Part shown: piece by piece, positions 35,310-44,538 of the stretch
How the letters are laid out: each line of letters opens with the position of its first letter
Position numbering within the stretch: position 1 is the stretch's first letter
Notes under the pieces: model-generated
Told to the model about the DNA's origin: nothing
Seen by the model: only the letters and a program-made list of their open reading frames with translations
The model's database searches: none
From: Bacteroidales bacterium
GTDB lineage: Bacteria; Bacteroidota; Bacteroidia; Bacteroidales; UBA7960
Direction of reading: 5' to 3'
DNA length: 44,798 bases
Assembly: GCA_007130125.1 (NCBI GenBank)
Contig: SLSZ01000135.1
Location: forward strand, 1 to 44,798
Program-made: the position numbers and the translations under genes

Positions 35310-35684
35310 ATGTTGAAAAGTGATTTTTATAAAATATTAAATAAAGAGCATACTGAAGGAGAGATTGTTTATAAAATAAAATTAAACCCGTCTCATCCGG
35401 TTTACGTGGGACATTTCCCTGATGTACCTGTAACTCCTGGTGTATGCCAGGTTGCTATTGTAAAAGAATGTCTTGAAGATGCCCTGAATAAGACGTTGTT
35501 TTTGAAAAACTCAAAAGATATTAAGTTTGCCGGACTGAACAACCCCGTGGAGAAGGATGAGTTAATAATAAAAATATCTTATGGCTTGCTGGAAGACGGT
35601 TTATATAAAATCAACGCAACAATAATTGATGACCAGGAAAATACGGTTTTAAAATTGAGAGGTGAATTTGGTGACCAGTTATAA
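35310..35684 (+). CDS. ApeI/FabZ-like 3-hydroxyacyl-ACP dehydratase
   Basis: 124-aa hotdog-fold protein. The FabZ-type motif is clear, with H35 in the segment HPVYVGHFPDVPVTPGV and a nearby Glu (VAIVKECLE). It should remove water from 3-hydroxyacyl-ACP to create the double bonds of the polyene. Aryl polyene loci use an ApeI/ApeP pair; only this one is present here. The downstream glycosyltransferase gene begins inside this gene (23-bp overlap from a GTG). Confidence 0.88.
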   Translation: MLKSDFYKILNKEHTEGEIVYKIKLNPSHPVYVGHFPDVPVTPGVCQVAIVKECLEDALNKTLFLKNSKDIKFAGLNNPVEKDELIIKISYGLLEDGLYKINATIIDDQENTVLKLRGEFGDQL

Positions 35685-36834
35685 ACTTCAACAAAAATTT
35701 GATTCTCTTAAGTGTTGTGTCATTATACCTACCTATAATAATGAATCAACATTGCCGGGTGTAATAAAAGGTGTTTTGAAATTTACATCCAATGTAATTG
35801 TTGTAAATGATGGTTCCACGGATTCAACTAATGAAATAGTTTCAGGATTTCCCCAGGTAACCTATGTTTCTCATAATAAGAACAGGGGTAAAGGTATAGC
35901 TTTGCGTACAGGGTTTTCTGAAGCTATTAAAATGGGATATGATTATGCTATTACCATTGATTCTGACGGACAACATATGCCCGGAGATATTCCGAAATTT
36001 ATTGATGCCCTGGAGAAAAACCCTGGTGCTTTGATTGTAGGAGCACGTAATATGGATCAAAAAAGCGTACCTGCAAAAAGTTCTTTCGGGCATAAGTTCA
36101 GCAACTTCTGGTATTACGTGGAAACCGGAATAAAACTCCCTGATACTCAAACAGGTTACAGGCTCTACCCCGTAAAGAAACTCAGCAATATGCGCTTTTA
36201 TACCGAAAAATTTGAGTTTGAGATAGAGGTGCTTGTCAGGGCAACATGGAAGGGTGTGCCGGTTAATTATGTACCTGTGGATGTATATTATGCACCGAAA
36301 AACGAACGTGTATCTCACTTCAGGCCTGTCAGGGATTTTGCAAGAGTCTCACTGCTGAATACCTGGTTGGTTATTTTAGCTATTTTCTATTATCGCCCTC
36401 TTTTTGTATGGAGAGATATTAGAAAAAAAGGATTTGCTGAGGTTATTGGCAGAAATGAAAGCAACCACAAGCTGGCTGCTGCTATTGGTTTTGGCGTGAT
36501 GATGGGTATAGTGCCAATATGGGGCTACCAAACTGTAACAGCCTTGTTTCTGGCACATCTGCTAAGGTTGAACAAACTGATTGTGTTCTGGTCATGCAAC
36601 ATCAGCTTGCCACCAGTTATGCCTTTCATTTTGTATTTAAGCTTTAAAACAGGTGAACTTTTTGTCGCAAACCCTATTGTGCTTTCGTTTAACCCCGACT
36701 TATCAGTACAATCATTTACTATCGGGCTTAAACAGTACATTATTGGTGCTATCATATTTGCAATAGTTGCTGCCGCGGCAGCTTTTGTTATTTCTTTTTT
36801 ATTGCTTTCTTTGCGGAAGATTATAAAGAGATAA
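35662..36834 (+). CDS. GT2 glycosyltransferase with C-terminal DUF2062
   Basis: 390 aa. Residues about 17-240 form a GT-A glycosyltransferase family 2 domain (VVNDGSTDST, the metal-binding DSD at about 100-102 in TIDSDGQHMPGD, and a DTQTGYRLYP block). Residues about 265-390 form DUF2062 with several membrane helices (AAIGFGVMMGIVPIWGYQTV). The same two-domain protein is common in aryl polyene and flexirubin loci. The start is a GTG at 35662, or possibly the GTG at 35671. It could glycosylate a lipid or the pigment head group; the acceptor is unknown. Confidence 0.9.
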   Translation: MNLVTSYKLQQKFDSLKCCVIIPTYNNESTLPGVIKGVLKFTSNVIVVNDGSTDSTNEIVSGFPQVTYVSHNKNRGKGIALRTGFSEAIKMGYDYAITIDSDGQHMPGDIPKFIDALEKNPGALIVGARNMDQKSVPAKSSFGHKFSNFWYYVETGIKLPDTQTGYRLYPVKKLSNMRFYTEKFEFEIEVLVRATWKGVPVNYVPVDVYYAPKNERVSHFRPVRDFARVSLLNTWLVILAIFYYRPLFVWRDIRKKGFAEVIGRNESNHKLAAAIGFGVMMGIVPIWGYQTVTALFLAHLLRLNKLIVFWSCNISLPPVMPFILYLSFKTGELFVANPIVLSFNPDLSVQSFTIGLKQYIIGAIIFAIVAAAAAFVISFLLLSLRKIIKR

Positions 36835-36942
36835 ATAATTAATGATCAACGGAACATTTTCTTTATTTTAAAATTTGTACGAGGCTATAGATGGCAATAT
36901 CCCACATGTATTTTGTTTATGGCTTTTAAAATTTGGAAATTA

Positions 36943-39900
36943 ATGAGTAAGCTTTTTGTTGCAATATACACTTTCATTCGAAGGTTCAGAGTTATATTTC
37001 TTCTGGCAGTGATTGCTTTTGCTGTGTTTGCAACATTTAACATCAGGAATATTACATTATTCGATGATTTTAGTGCTGTTTTTCCCCAGAGTGACAAAAT
37101 TGAAATTTATAACGAAGTAATATCAAACTCGACAATCCTCGAACAGATAGTATTTAATGTTTACCAGAAGGATACCTTGCAGGAAGCTGATCCGGCACAA
37201 TTAACATCTGTTGCTGCTCAACTTGCCGACAGCATTGATTATTACCTTAAGCCTGATTATGTGAGGTCAATTACATCGGGTGTCGATGATCAACTATTCT
37301 TTGAAGCCTTTGAATTGTTTTATCAGTACCTGCCTTTTTATCTTGATAGTGCTGATTATCGAATGCTTGATAGTCTTATTACCTATGAAGGTATTGAAGC
37401 CAAGCTTGAAGAGAACCTGAGATCATTGATGTCACCAGTGTCAGTTGTTACACGTGATTTTTTACTACAGGATCCATTACATATTGTTTTGCCTAAGCTT
37501 GAAGTTTTGAAAGATGTCCAATTGGAGGAAGGGCTTGAGTTATACAATAACTACCTGGTTACTGAAGATAAACGTAATGCTTTATTCTTTGTGCTACCCC
37601 ATGATACGCACAGTACAGCGGAAAACGAATATTTTGTCAATGAGTTGGAAAGGATTACCGGCAATTTTGAAAAGACTTACCCTGACATAAAAATCAGCTT
37701 TTACGGTTCAGTGCCGGTTGCAATTGCCAATACCCGGCAGATAAAGGATGATATTAAGCTTACAGTGTCAATAGCCTTAGTACTGCTGGTTTTCTTAATG
37801 CTTTTCTTTTTCCAGCGGATTCAGAACATTTTGCTGATTTTTTTCCCTGCCGCTGTCGGAGGTGTTTTAGCATTGTTCTTTTTTGCTGTATTTAAACCTG
37901 AAATATCGGCTTTGTCACTTGCAATAGGTTCAGTGCTGCTGGGAATCACCATTGACTTTTCTTTACATTTCCTTACACACCATAAGCACTCCGGCTCATC
38001 AAAAAAGACACTTAAAGCTATATCCGAGCCTGTTTTAATGAGTGGTTTTACAACAACAACAGCTTTCTTATGCCTGTTATTTATTACATCACCGGCTTTG
38101 CAAGACCTTGGTATATTTGCATCAGTTGCCGTTATGGGGGCAGCATTAGGTGCGTTGGTTTTTTTGCCACATATGGTAAATGATAAAAAGGTGCCAGGTA
38201 AAAAGCTTTATCGCCACACTATAATTGAGAAAGCTGCTGCTTTTGAACTGCATGCAGTTAAACCCCTGGTAATTGCCATATTGCTTATATCTGCATTTTT
38301 GTTGTATTTTGCACAATATACAAGCTTTGAAGAAGATCTGGAAAAGTCGGGTTACCTTTCGGAAGAGCTGGCTGAAGCTGATGAAAGGTTGAAAAAGATC
38401 TCCGATATAACCGAAACGACAATATATGTCATAGCTGAAGGAGAAACACTGGATGAATGCCTCCAGCATAACAGGGAGATCGTTAATGAGCTGCAACACC
38501 TGCAAAGTGAAAGTGTTTTCGAATCTTATTATTCAGTATCACGAATTATTCCTTCAGAAAAATTACAACAAGAAAAAATTGAGAAGTGGAATGACTTTTG
38601 GACAGATGAGAAGATTAGTAAAGCTAAATCTATTATGCGTGAAGCAGGAGGAAAGCTTCATTTCAACGAAAAAGCCTACCGGGGATTTTTCCGGATGATA
38701 GAAAAGGATTATGAAATTTTACCGCCGCACACTATTGCTAAAAAGCTGGGGCTTATAACTGAGAACTTTATCATTCACACACCAAGCCGTGTGATGGTTG
38801 CAAATCTGATAAAAGCCGATACTGACGAAATATCGGATGCTATTAAAGAGCATCTGGCCAAAAAAGAAAATACTCTCGTATTTGATAAAAAATCATTAGC
38901 TGAAAGTCTTTTTGATATTCTTAAACATGATTTCAACAGATTTATAGCGGCTTCTCTCGTAGTAGTTTTTTTGATTATACTGATATTTTTCGGCAGGATC
39001 GAACTGGCAATAATTACTTTCCTGCCGATGGCGCTAAGCTGGGGTTGGACTATCGGTATAATGGGCTTATTTGATATTAAGTTCAATATTTTTAATGTCG
39101 TTATTTCGGCATTTATTTTTGGGTTGGGGGTTGATTATTCAATATTTATTTCAAAAGGATTATTACAAAAGCATAAGTTTGGGGCTGACAATATCATTTC
39201 CTATAAAAGCTCAATATTATTGTCATGCCTCAGTACATTGATAGGGGTTGGTGTTTTGATATTTGCAAAACATCCTGCATTAAAATCAATAGCATTACTT
39301 TCTCTTATAGGTATAAGTTCCGTTGTGTTAATTGCATTTACATTACAACCGTTTTTGTTTGATAAAGCTTTTTATTATAAGGGTAAGCCACGTAAGAATC
39401 CGGTGAATCTTTATCAGTTTATGGTATCATCATTGGGTTTCTTTTCTTTTGGTGTAGTTGCCCTGTTTTTATCTGCATTAGTGCCGTTTTTTAAGGTATT
39501 CCCGGCAAAAAAAGTAAGGAAGAGGGCAGCTTATAAACGGCTGATATGCTCGGCTTGCAAGGTTATTATTTCAATTTCATGGTTTTATAGCCCCAAGAGA
39601 TCGTTCGAACTTGATAAAAGCACTTTTGACAAATCGTCAATTATAATATCCAACCACCAGTCTGTAATGGACTTGTTGTTATATCTGTCACTTTCGCCAA
39701 AAATAGTCATGCTTGTAAAAGATTGGGTCTGGAACAATTTTTATTTCGGGCGGGTTGTCAGATATGCCGGCTTTATCAATGTTGAAGAAGAATATAAAGA
39801 GACGTTACCTGCCCTGCAAAAAGCGCTTGATGATGGTAATTCAATACTGATTTTTCCCGAGGGTACAAGGACAAGAACGGGTAAGATCAGGAGATTTCAT

Positions 39901-40797
39901 AAAGGAGCTTTTTACTTTGCCGAACAGCTAAAAGCTGATATTACCGCAATACTTCTGCACGGTTATTATGAAGTGCTTCCGGCAGGTACTTTTATACTTG
40001 ATCCCTATCCTGTAAATGTTCGTCTGCTTGGAAGGTTTAGGTATGATGAGCTTGGAGACAATTACTCTGTGAGAGCAAAAGCAATGTGCAGGCTCTATCG
40101 TAAAGAATATAGAAAGTTGTTTGAAACGGAAAGGAGGACATTTTTCTACAAAACTGAACTCATTAACAAGTACAAGTTTAAAGGCCCTGTTATTGAATAT
40201 TATGTTAAAATAAAGCTTAGACTGGAAAATAATTACGAACTGTATGATGAAATTATACCGCGCAGCGCAAAAATCTTTGATGCCGGTTGTGGATATGGAA
40301 TGCTCACAAATATGCTGTCGCTCACAGGAAAGGATCGATATATCAAAGGAGTTGATTATGATAGAGAAAAAATAGAATTTGCTAAGAATACAGTATCTTT
40401 TGATCAGAAAAATATTGATTTTGAATGTGTTGATATTGCAGAATATGAGCCTGAATATTATGATGTTTTTATACTATTCGATGTGCTGCATTACATACCT
40501 GAAAGCTCGCAAAAAGCAGTTATTGAAAAATTTATTGCAAAGCTTAACCAGTCCGGCATGATCATTATTAGGGAAGGGAATAAAGACATCAAAAGCAAAC
40601 ATTTTATGACACGCGTCTCCGAGTTTTTCTCCACTGGTCTGGGATTTAACAAAGCAAAAGCCAAGCTTTCGTTTATTTCCGGTTCACTTTTGAAAAAAAT
40701 AGCAGATGAAAATAACATGTCTTTTGAGGTCATTGCATCCGAAAAAAGAACATCGAATCAGGTATTTGTTTTTAAAAAAAATAATCAAAAAAATTGA
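36943..40797 (+). CDS. Trifunctional MMPL transporter / lysophospholipid acyltransferase / SAM methyltransferase
   Basis: 1284 aa from the ATG at 36943, which follows a purine-rich GGAAA; ATG 36919 and TTG 36913 are in frame. Residues 1 to about 850 form an RND-type MMPL exporter with two sets of membrane helices and large periplasmic loops (LFDDFSAVFPQSDKIEIYNE). Residues about 880-1085 are a PlsC-like acyltransferase with HX4D (H905-D910 in NHQSVMD) and FPEGTR (971-976). Residues about 1100-1275 are a class I methyltransferase (FDAGCGYGM, with D1113). The three activities on one chain suggest a concerted export-acylation-methylation step on the pigment or a lipid. Fusions of this type are known in Bacteroidota pigment loci. 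Confidence 0.9.
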   Translation: MSKLFVAIYTFIRRFRVIFLLAVIAFAVFATFNIRNITLFDDFSAVFPQSDKIEIYNEVISNSTILEQIVFNVYQKDTLQEADPAQLTSVAAQLADSIDYYLKPDYVRSITSGVDDQLFFEAFELFYQYLPFYLDSADYRMLDSLITYEGIEAKLEENLRSLMSPVSVVTRDFLLQDPLHIVLPKLEVLKDVQLEEGLELYNNYLVTEDKRNALFFVLPHDTHSTAENEYFVNELERITGNFEKTYPDIKISFYGSVPVAIANTRQIKDDIKLTVSIALVLLVFLMLFFFQRIQNILLIFFPAAVGGVLALFFFAVFKPEISALSLAIGSVLLGITIDFSLHFLTHHKHSGSSKKTLKAISEPVLMSGFTTTTAFLCLLFITSPALQDLGIFASVAVMGAALGALVFLPHMVNDKKVPGKKLYRHTIIEKAAAFELHAVKPLVIAILLISAFLLYFAQYTSFEEDLEKSGYLSEELAEADERLKKISDITETTIYVIAEGETLDECLQHNREIVNELQHLQSESVFESYYSVSRIIPSEKLQQEKIEKWNDFWTDEKISKAKSIMREAGGKLHFNEKAYRGFFRMIEKDYEILPPHTIAKKLGLITENFIIHTPSRVMVANLIKADTDEISDAIKEHLAKKENTLVFDKKSLAESLFDILKHDFNRFIAASLVVVFLIILIFFGRIELAIITFLPMALSWGWTIGIMGLFDIKFNIFNVVISAFIFGLGVDYSIFISKGLLQKHKFGADNIISYKSSILLSCLSTLIGVGVLIFAKHPALKSIALLSLIGISSVVLIAFTLQPFLFDKAFYYKGKPRKNPVNLYQFMVSSLGFFSFGVVALFLSALVPFFKVFPAKKVRKRAAYKRLICSACKVIISISWFYSPKRSFELDKSTFDKSSIIISNHQSVMDLLLYLSLSPKIVMLVKDWVWNNFYFGRVVRYAGFINVEEEYKETLPALQKALDDGNSILIFPEGTRTRTGKIRRFHKGAFYFAEQLKADITAILLHGYYEVLPAGTFILDPYPVNVRLLGRFRYDELGDNYSVRAKAMCRLYRKEYRKLFETERRTFFYKTELINKYKFKGPVIEYYVKIKLRLENNYELYDEIIPRSAKIFDAGCGYGMLTNMLSLTGKDRYIKGVDYDREKIEFAKNTVSFDQKNIDFECVDIAEYEPEYYDVFILFDVLHYIPESSQKAVIEKFIAKLNQSGMIIIREGNKDIKSKHFMTRVSEFFSTGLGFNKAKAKLSFISGSLLKKIADENNMSFEVIASEKRTSNQVFVFKKNNQKN

Positions 40798-40841
40798 AAA
40801 TACACTTGTGTTAAGTTGCCTGTTTTTAATCAGTACAATAC

Positions 40842-42338
40842 ATGAAAAAATATGACATAGTAGTTATCGGTGCAGGCCTGGGAGGTTTGATCACATCAAC
40901 TATTCTTTCTCGTGAAGGCTATTCTGTGTGCGTTTTAGAAAAAGGCGTGCAGATCGGTGGAGCAATCCAGTCTTTTTCACGTGATAATGTTACTTTCGAT
41001 GTTGGTGCGCATTATGTAGGAGGGCTTGAACAAGGGCAAAACCTTAACCAAATATTGCGTTTCCTAAATGTTAAGGATAAGCTGAAACTCAAAAAGCTTG
41101 ACGTTGATGCCTATGATAAAATAACTTTTCTGGATCAAAATAAAGAATACCCACATTCACAGGGATTTGAAAATTTTAAAGAAAACCTTTTGGAATTTTT
41201 CCCTGCAGAAAAAAAAGCTGTTGACAAATATATTGAAACGGTAATAAACCTTGTTAATGATTTTCCTCTATTTAAGTTGAGTGAAGGAGAATACTCATTG
41301 TTTTCTTCAAAACATCAAAATATATCGGTGGGAAATTATTTGGATTCAATTACTGAAGATGAGAACTTAAAAAATGTTTTGGCAGGAAACAATTTGCTGT
41401 ATGCAGGGGAGCAATATTCTACTCAATTATCTGTACAAGGACTGATTCACTATTCTTATCTTGAAAGTGCTTACCGCTTTGTAGGAGGAACATCAAAGCT
41501 TGCTCATGCCCTGGCTGACGAAATAACTGCGAATGGCGGTGAGATACTTGTTAAGTCGGAAGTAAAAAGGTTTGAATTAGAAAATGGCAAGATTGATAGT
41601 GTTGTTGTCAATGAAGGGGAAAAGGTGTTAGGTAAACATTTCATTTCGAACATGCACCCAACGCGTACCTTTGAAATGATTGATGAACAGGAGGTAAGAA
41701 AATCATATTACAGGCGAATTGTTAATCTTGAAAACACAATATCGGTGTTTTCTGTTTATGGCATTTTAAAACCTAATAGCTTTCCATTTCTGAACTCAAA
41801 TCATTACATCTTTAGAGAAAATAATGTTTGGGGTGTTGATAATTATGATAAACAGCAATGGCCTAGCATGAGCATGTTCCTTACGCAGCCTGTTCCCGGA
41901 AATGATAGATACGCAAAGGGGTTCACTGCTTTAGCCTATATGAAGTTTGATGAAGTTATGAAATGGAAAAATACTGTAGTCGGTAGTCGTGGTGATGATT
42001 ATTATGAGTTTAAAAAATTAAAGGCCCAGAAAGTATTGGATCTGGTTGAAAAAAAGTTTCCCGGTTTACGTGACTCTATAAGCAATGTATACAGCTCCTC
42101 ACCCTTGACATACCGTGATTATACAGGCACTGTTGATGGTTCTCTCTACGGAGTTGTCAGGAATGTTGATAGTCACATGGAAAACCTTGTGCTTCCTGAT
42201 ACTAAGATCCCAAATCTTTTGTTTACAGGACAAAATACTACCATGCATGGTGTTATTGGTGTGGCAATAGGTTCATTGCTCGTATGCTCCAAGTTTTTAG
42301 GAATGAAGTACCTGGTGGATAATATTAATAAAGCCTGA
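40842..42338 (+). CDS. CrtI-like NAD(P)/FAD-dependent oxidoreductase
   Basis: 498 aa. The N-terminal Rossmann motif is VVIGAGLGGLITSTILSREG (GAGLGG at 10-15) with the second-strand Glu in VLEKGVQIGGAIQSF. DVGAHYVGG and the C-terminal FAD-binding block (NLLFTGQNTTMHGVIGVAIG) fit phytoene desaturase/retinol reductase-like enzymes. It may adjust desaturation of the polyene or of an alkyl side chain. No carotenoid genes are nearby, so carotenoid synthesis is unlikely. It is the last recognisable gene of the pigment locus and starts 44 bp after the MMPL fusion gene. Confidence 0.88.
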   Translation: MKKYDIVVIGAGLGGLITSTILSREGYSVCVLEKGVQIGGAIQSFSRDNVTFDVGAHYVGGLEQGQNLNQILRFLNVKDKLKLKKLDVDAYDKITFLDQNKEYPHSQGFENFKENLLEFFPAEKKAVDKYIETVINLVNDFPLFKLSEGEYSLFSSKHQNISVGNYLDSITEDENLKNVLAGNNLLYAGEQYSTQLSVQGLIHYSYLESAYRFVGGTSKLAHALADEITANGGEILVKSEVKRFELENGKIDSVVVNEGEKVLGKHFISNMHPTRTFEMIDEQEVRKSYYRRIVNLENTISVFSVYGILKPNSFPFLNSNHYIFRENNVWGVDNYDKQQWPSMSMFLTQPVPGNDRYAKGFTALAYMKFDEVMKWKNTVVGSRGDDYYEFKKLKAQKVLDLVEKKFPGLRDSISNVYSSSPLTYRDYTGTVDGSLYGVVRNVDSHMENLVLPDTKIPNLLFTGQNTTMHGVIGVAIGSLLVCSKFLGMKYLVDNINKA

Positions 42339-42361
42339 GGTTTTCTTCAAATATCTCTATA

Positions 42362-43120
42362 TTGATTTTGATAAATAATTTTAAAAATTCTTGTCACAAA
42401 AATCCTGTTAAAAACGACTGTATAATAAAAGCATCTGTTTTGGGAAAATTCGAAGATATATACAACGAAAACTATAATACCATGCTTGGTGTTGCGCGCA
42501 AAATGATAGGCAATGGTTATGATGCCGGCGATATAATACACGATGTTTTTATTGATTTCTTCGAAAAATGTGATGAGAGGACAACAGTTGTGAAATATCC
42601 TAAAAGCTGGTTATATCGTGTTACTTTGAACAAGTGTGTTGATAGGTTAAGAAAAAGTAAAAACCATAAAGATATCGAGGATGTTCATGGTAAAACAGAC
42701 GAGAATGACCAGACGGAAATTTCAGAGAAAAAGGCTATTGTCAGCCTGGCACTGTCAAAACTAAAAACAAATGAAAGAGAATTGGCAGTTCTGTATAGTG
42801 AGGGGTTATCTTATAAAGAAATTGCCGGAATTGCCGGCATAAAACTTTCTTCAGTGGGAAAAATGCTGTCGCGCACATTAAAAAAAATTGAGCAGGTACT
42901 ATGCCTTTCGCAAAACCCCTGGGAAGAAGACATCCTCCTATTGTTGCAAATGTTGGTGACGAACTTGTTGTGGCTATTCCTGAAACAGGGGAAATACTCA
43001 TCTATGACCTGGATGGAAAACTTCTGTCAAAACAGAACATTGACTGGGCAAAAGATTATGTTTCAGTGGAGGAACAGAAAGAGATTCAGCGCAATGCTAT
43101 TGAGAGGTACCGTAATATAA
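42362..43120 (+). CDS. ECF sigma factor, 3' end fused out of frame to a propeller gene
   Basis: Residues up to about 179 form an extracytoplasmic-function sigma factor: region 2 (YDAGDIIHDVFIDFFEKCDE, PKSWLYRVTLNKCVDRL) and region 4 (LKTNERELAVLYSEGLSYKE, IKLSSVGKMLSRTLKKIEQV). The ATG does not appear before region 2, so the start is a TTG (42362, or 42440 giving MGKFEDIY); the 5' end may also be altered. From about 42900 the frame reads through the shifted sequence of a beta-propeller gene for about 73 meaningless residues. No anti-sigma gene follows. The sigma domain looks complete, but the natural C-terminus is lost or replaced. Confidence 0.7.
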   Translation: MILINNFKNSCHKNPVKNDCIIKASVLGKFEDIYNENYNTMLGVARKMIGNGYDAGDIIHDVFIDFFEKCDERTTVVKYPKSWLYRVTLNKCVDRLRKSKNHKDIEDVHGKTDENDQTEISEKKAIVSLALSKLKTNERELAVLYSEGLSYKEIAGIAGIKLSSVGKMLSRTLKKIEQVLCLSQNPWEEDILLLLQMLVTNLLWLFLKQGKYSSMTWMENFCQNRTLTGQKIMFQWRNRKRFSAMLLRGTVI

Positions 43121-43506
43121 AGGAACCGCGTTTTGTGGAATGGGCATCCCCGGAAGAAAACCGTGCCGCACGTGATTATCTTGTGCGGGAGATGGAAAAA
43201 GACCTTGAAAAAATAAGCAAGCCAATACGTATGCCGTTTTTTTCAACCCTTATCCAAGACTCCGATGACAACCTGCTGTTTTTTGAGTTTCCAAAAGAAG
43301 AAGGAGCTAATAAGTTCAATGTATGGGTTTACCAGGATGGCGGGCAATTTGTAGCACAAAGCAGCTTCCATGTTGAAGGGTATGAGCTTGAAATTAAAAA
43401 CTCTAAAATGGCGTTTCATGATGGGTATTTGTATGCGCTGGTAAAGAAAAAAGGAGCTGAAGGCGTACCGCTAAGGGTAATGAGGTTTGAACTTAAAGGA
43501 CAATAA
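42901..43506 (+). pseudogene. 6-bladed beta-propeller protein, 5' half missing
   Basis: The 201-residue frame has the C-terminal blades of the Bacteroidota 6-bladed beta-propeller family (KPLGRRHPPIVANVGDELVV, GEILIYDLDGKL, FFSTLIQDSDDNLLFFEF, FNVWVYQDGGQFV). Intact members are about 370-400 aa secreted lipoproteins, so the signal peptide and first blades are absent. Homology begins at the first codons of the frame, directly at the end of the sigma factor domain, so a deletion or misassembly fused two genes. An ATG is present by chance at 42901, but without the signal sequence and half the fold a functional product is unlikely. Confidence 0.7.
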
Positions 43507-44035
43507 TGCCGGGATGTTAGAATATCTAAAATAAAACTCATCAGACTTTTCTTTAGGTGCAGAGCAACGTGACATAAAATCATCTTTTAATATCACGGTG
43601 CTCTGCACCTTTTGTTTAGCGAAGGTTGCATATTTGGCTGCAAATATCACGGTGCTCTGCACCTTTTATTTAGTAGGGAGAGCATTTTTGGCTACTTACA
43701 AATATTACGGTGCTCTGCACCTATTAGTTAACGGCGGCTGCATCTTTAGCTACAAATGTTGCTATGCTATGCACCTTTTAGTTAATGGCAGCTGCATCTT
43801 TGGCTGCAAATACTTGGTGTTCTGCATCTCTTATTTAGCCACGTATGGTCATTCAGCGAACGTTTTTACTCCTATCGTTATTAAAATTGTAACAAACCTT
43901 TCTTAGGTGCAGCGCACCGGCTATATTTATAACATTGAATGTTAATAAAGACTATCTAAGGTGCAGCGCACCGTGACATAAGTCATAGCATTTTATTTAT
44001 ATTTGCATAGTTATTAACCCAAAAAACCTTTAACC
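43507..44035. repeat. Palindrome array left of the transposase
   Basis: Eight copies of a 13-bp palindrome. Copies in one orientation (GGTGC-TCT-GCACC) start at 43597, 43651 and 43709, with degenerate ones near 43763 and 43816. Copies in the other orientation (GGTGC-AGA/AGC-GCACC) start at 43556, 43906 and 43960. Successive copies are 53-58 bp apart, usually 54. Most units between forward copies also hold GGCTGCATNTTTGGCTGCAAAT-like sequence with an inner ATTTG-GCTG-CAAAT hairpin. The 102-codon open frame here (43598-43906) arises from the 54-bp (18-codon) period and is not a gene. Confidence 0.85.
43998..44005 (+). promoter_or_regulatory. -7 box upstream of the transposase gene
   Basis: TATATTTG fully matches TAnnTTTG and lies 31 bp before the transposase ATG. 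A -33 TTTG is not present. Confidence 0.4.
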
Positions 44036-44494
44036 ATGGCAAACACCTACACACAATTTTACGCTCATCTTATATTTTCTCCAAAAAACAGACAAGCCTT
44101 AATTAAAAAGGCCTGGAAAGACGATTTAGAGAAATATATTACAGGAATAGTTCAACAAAATGGCCATAAATTGCTTTCTATAGGCAGCATGCCTGACCAT
44201 ATTCACATCTTTATTGGATATAATGTAAATCAGCTAATTCCAGAGTTAGTTGAGAAAATAAAAACATCAAGTAATGCCTGGATAAAGAATAATAATCTTT
44301 CAAAGAGCAAATTTGAATGGCAGCGTGGCTATGGTGCTTTTTCGCATTCAAGATCCAATATAGACAGTGTAGTTAAATATGTTTTGAATCAGGAGCAGCA
44401 TCACAAGAAAATGACTTTCAAAGAAGAATATTTAGAAATTCTTAAAAAGAATGATGTTGATTATGAAGATAGATACCTTTTTGAATTTTTTTGA
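44036..44494 (+). CDS. tnpA: IS200/IS605-type transposase (HUH Y1 family)
   Basis: 152 aa, the normal size for a single-domain Y1 transposase. The HUH motif is HIHIFIGY (in MPDHIHIF), and the catalytic Tyr is in the helix VVKYVLNQEQHHKK. The ending EYLEILKKN, then YEDRYLFEFF, is typical of the Bacteroidota group. These enzymes cut and join single-stranded DNA at imperfect hairpins. The gene sits in the middle of an array of GGTGC/GCACC palindromes, which are its likely substrate. It is intact, so the element may still be active. Confidence 0.92.
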   Translation: MANTYTQFYAHLIFSPKNRQALIKKAWKDDLEKYITGIVQQNGHKLLSIGSMPDHIHIFIGYNVNQLIPELVEKIKTSSNAWIKNNNLSKSKFEWQRGYGAFSHSRSNIDSVVKYVLNQEQHHKKMTFKEEYLEILKKNDVDYEDRYLFEFF

Positions 44495-44538
44495 GGTCAT
44501 AGGGGTTTTTATTAATATAATTGTACTAAAAATGTTGC

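Noticed and set aside
40842-42338. Carotenoid biosynthesis
   Set aside because: The CrtI-like oxidoreductase is the only carotenoid-related gene; no CrtB, CrtE or cyclase is in the window, and the neighbours are aryl polyene genes.
43598-43906. 102-codon open frame on the + strand in the palindrome array
   Set aside because: It is kept open by the 54-bp (18-codon) repeat period and shows repeated phrases (LLVNGGCIF, LLVNGSCIF) rather than protein-like sequence.
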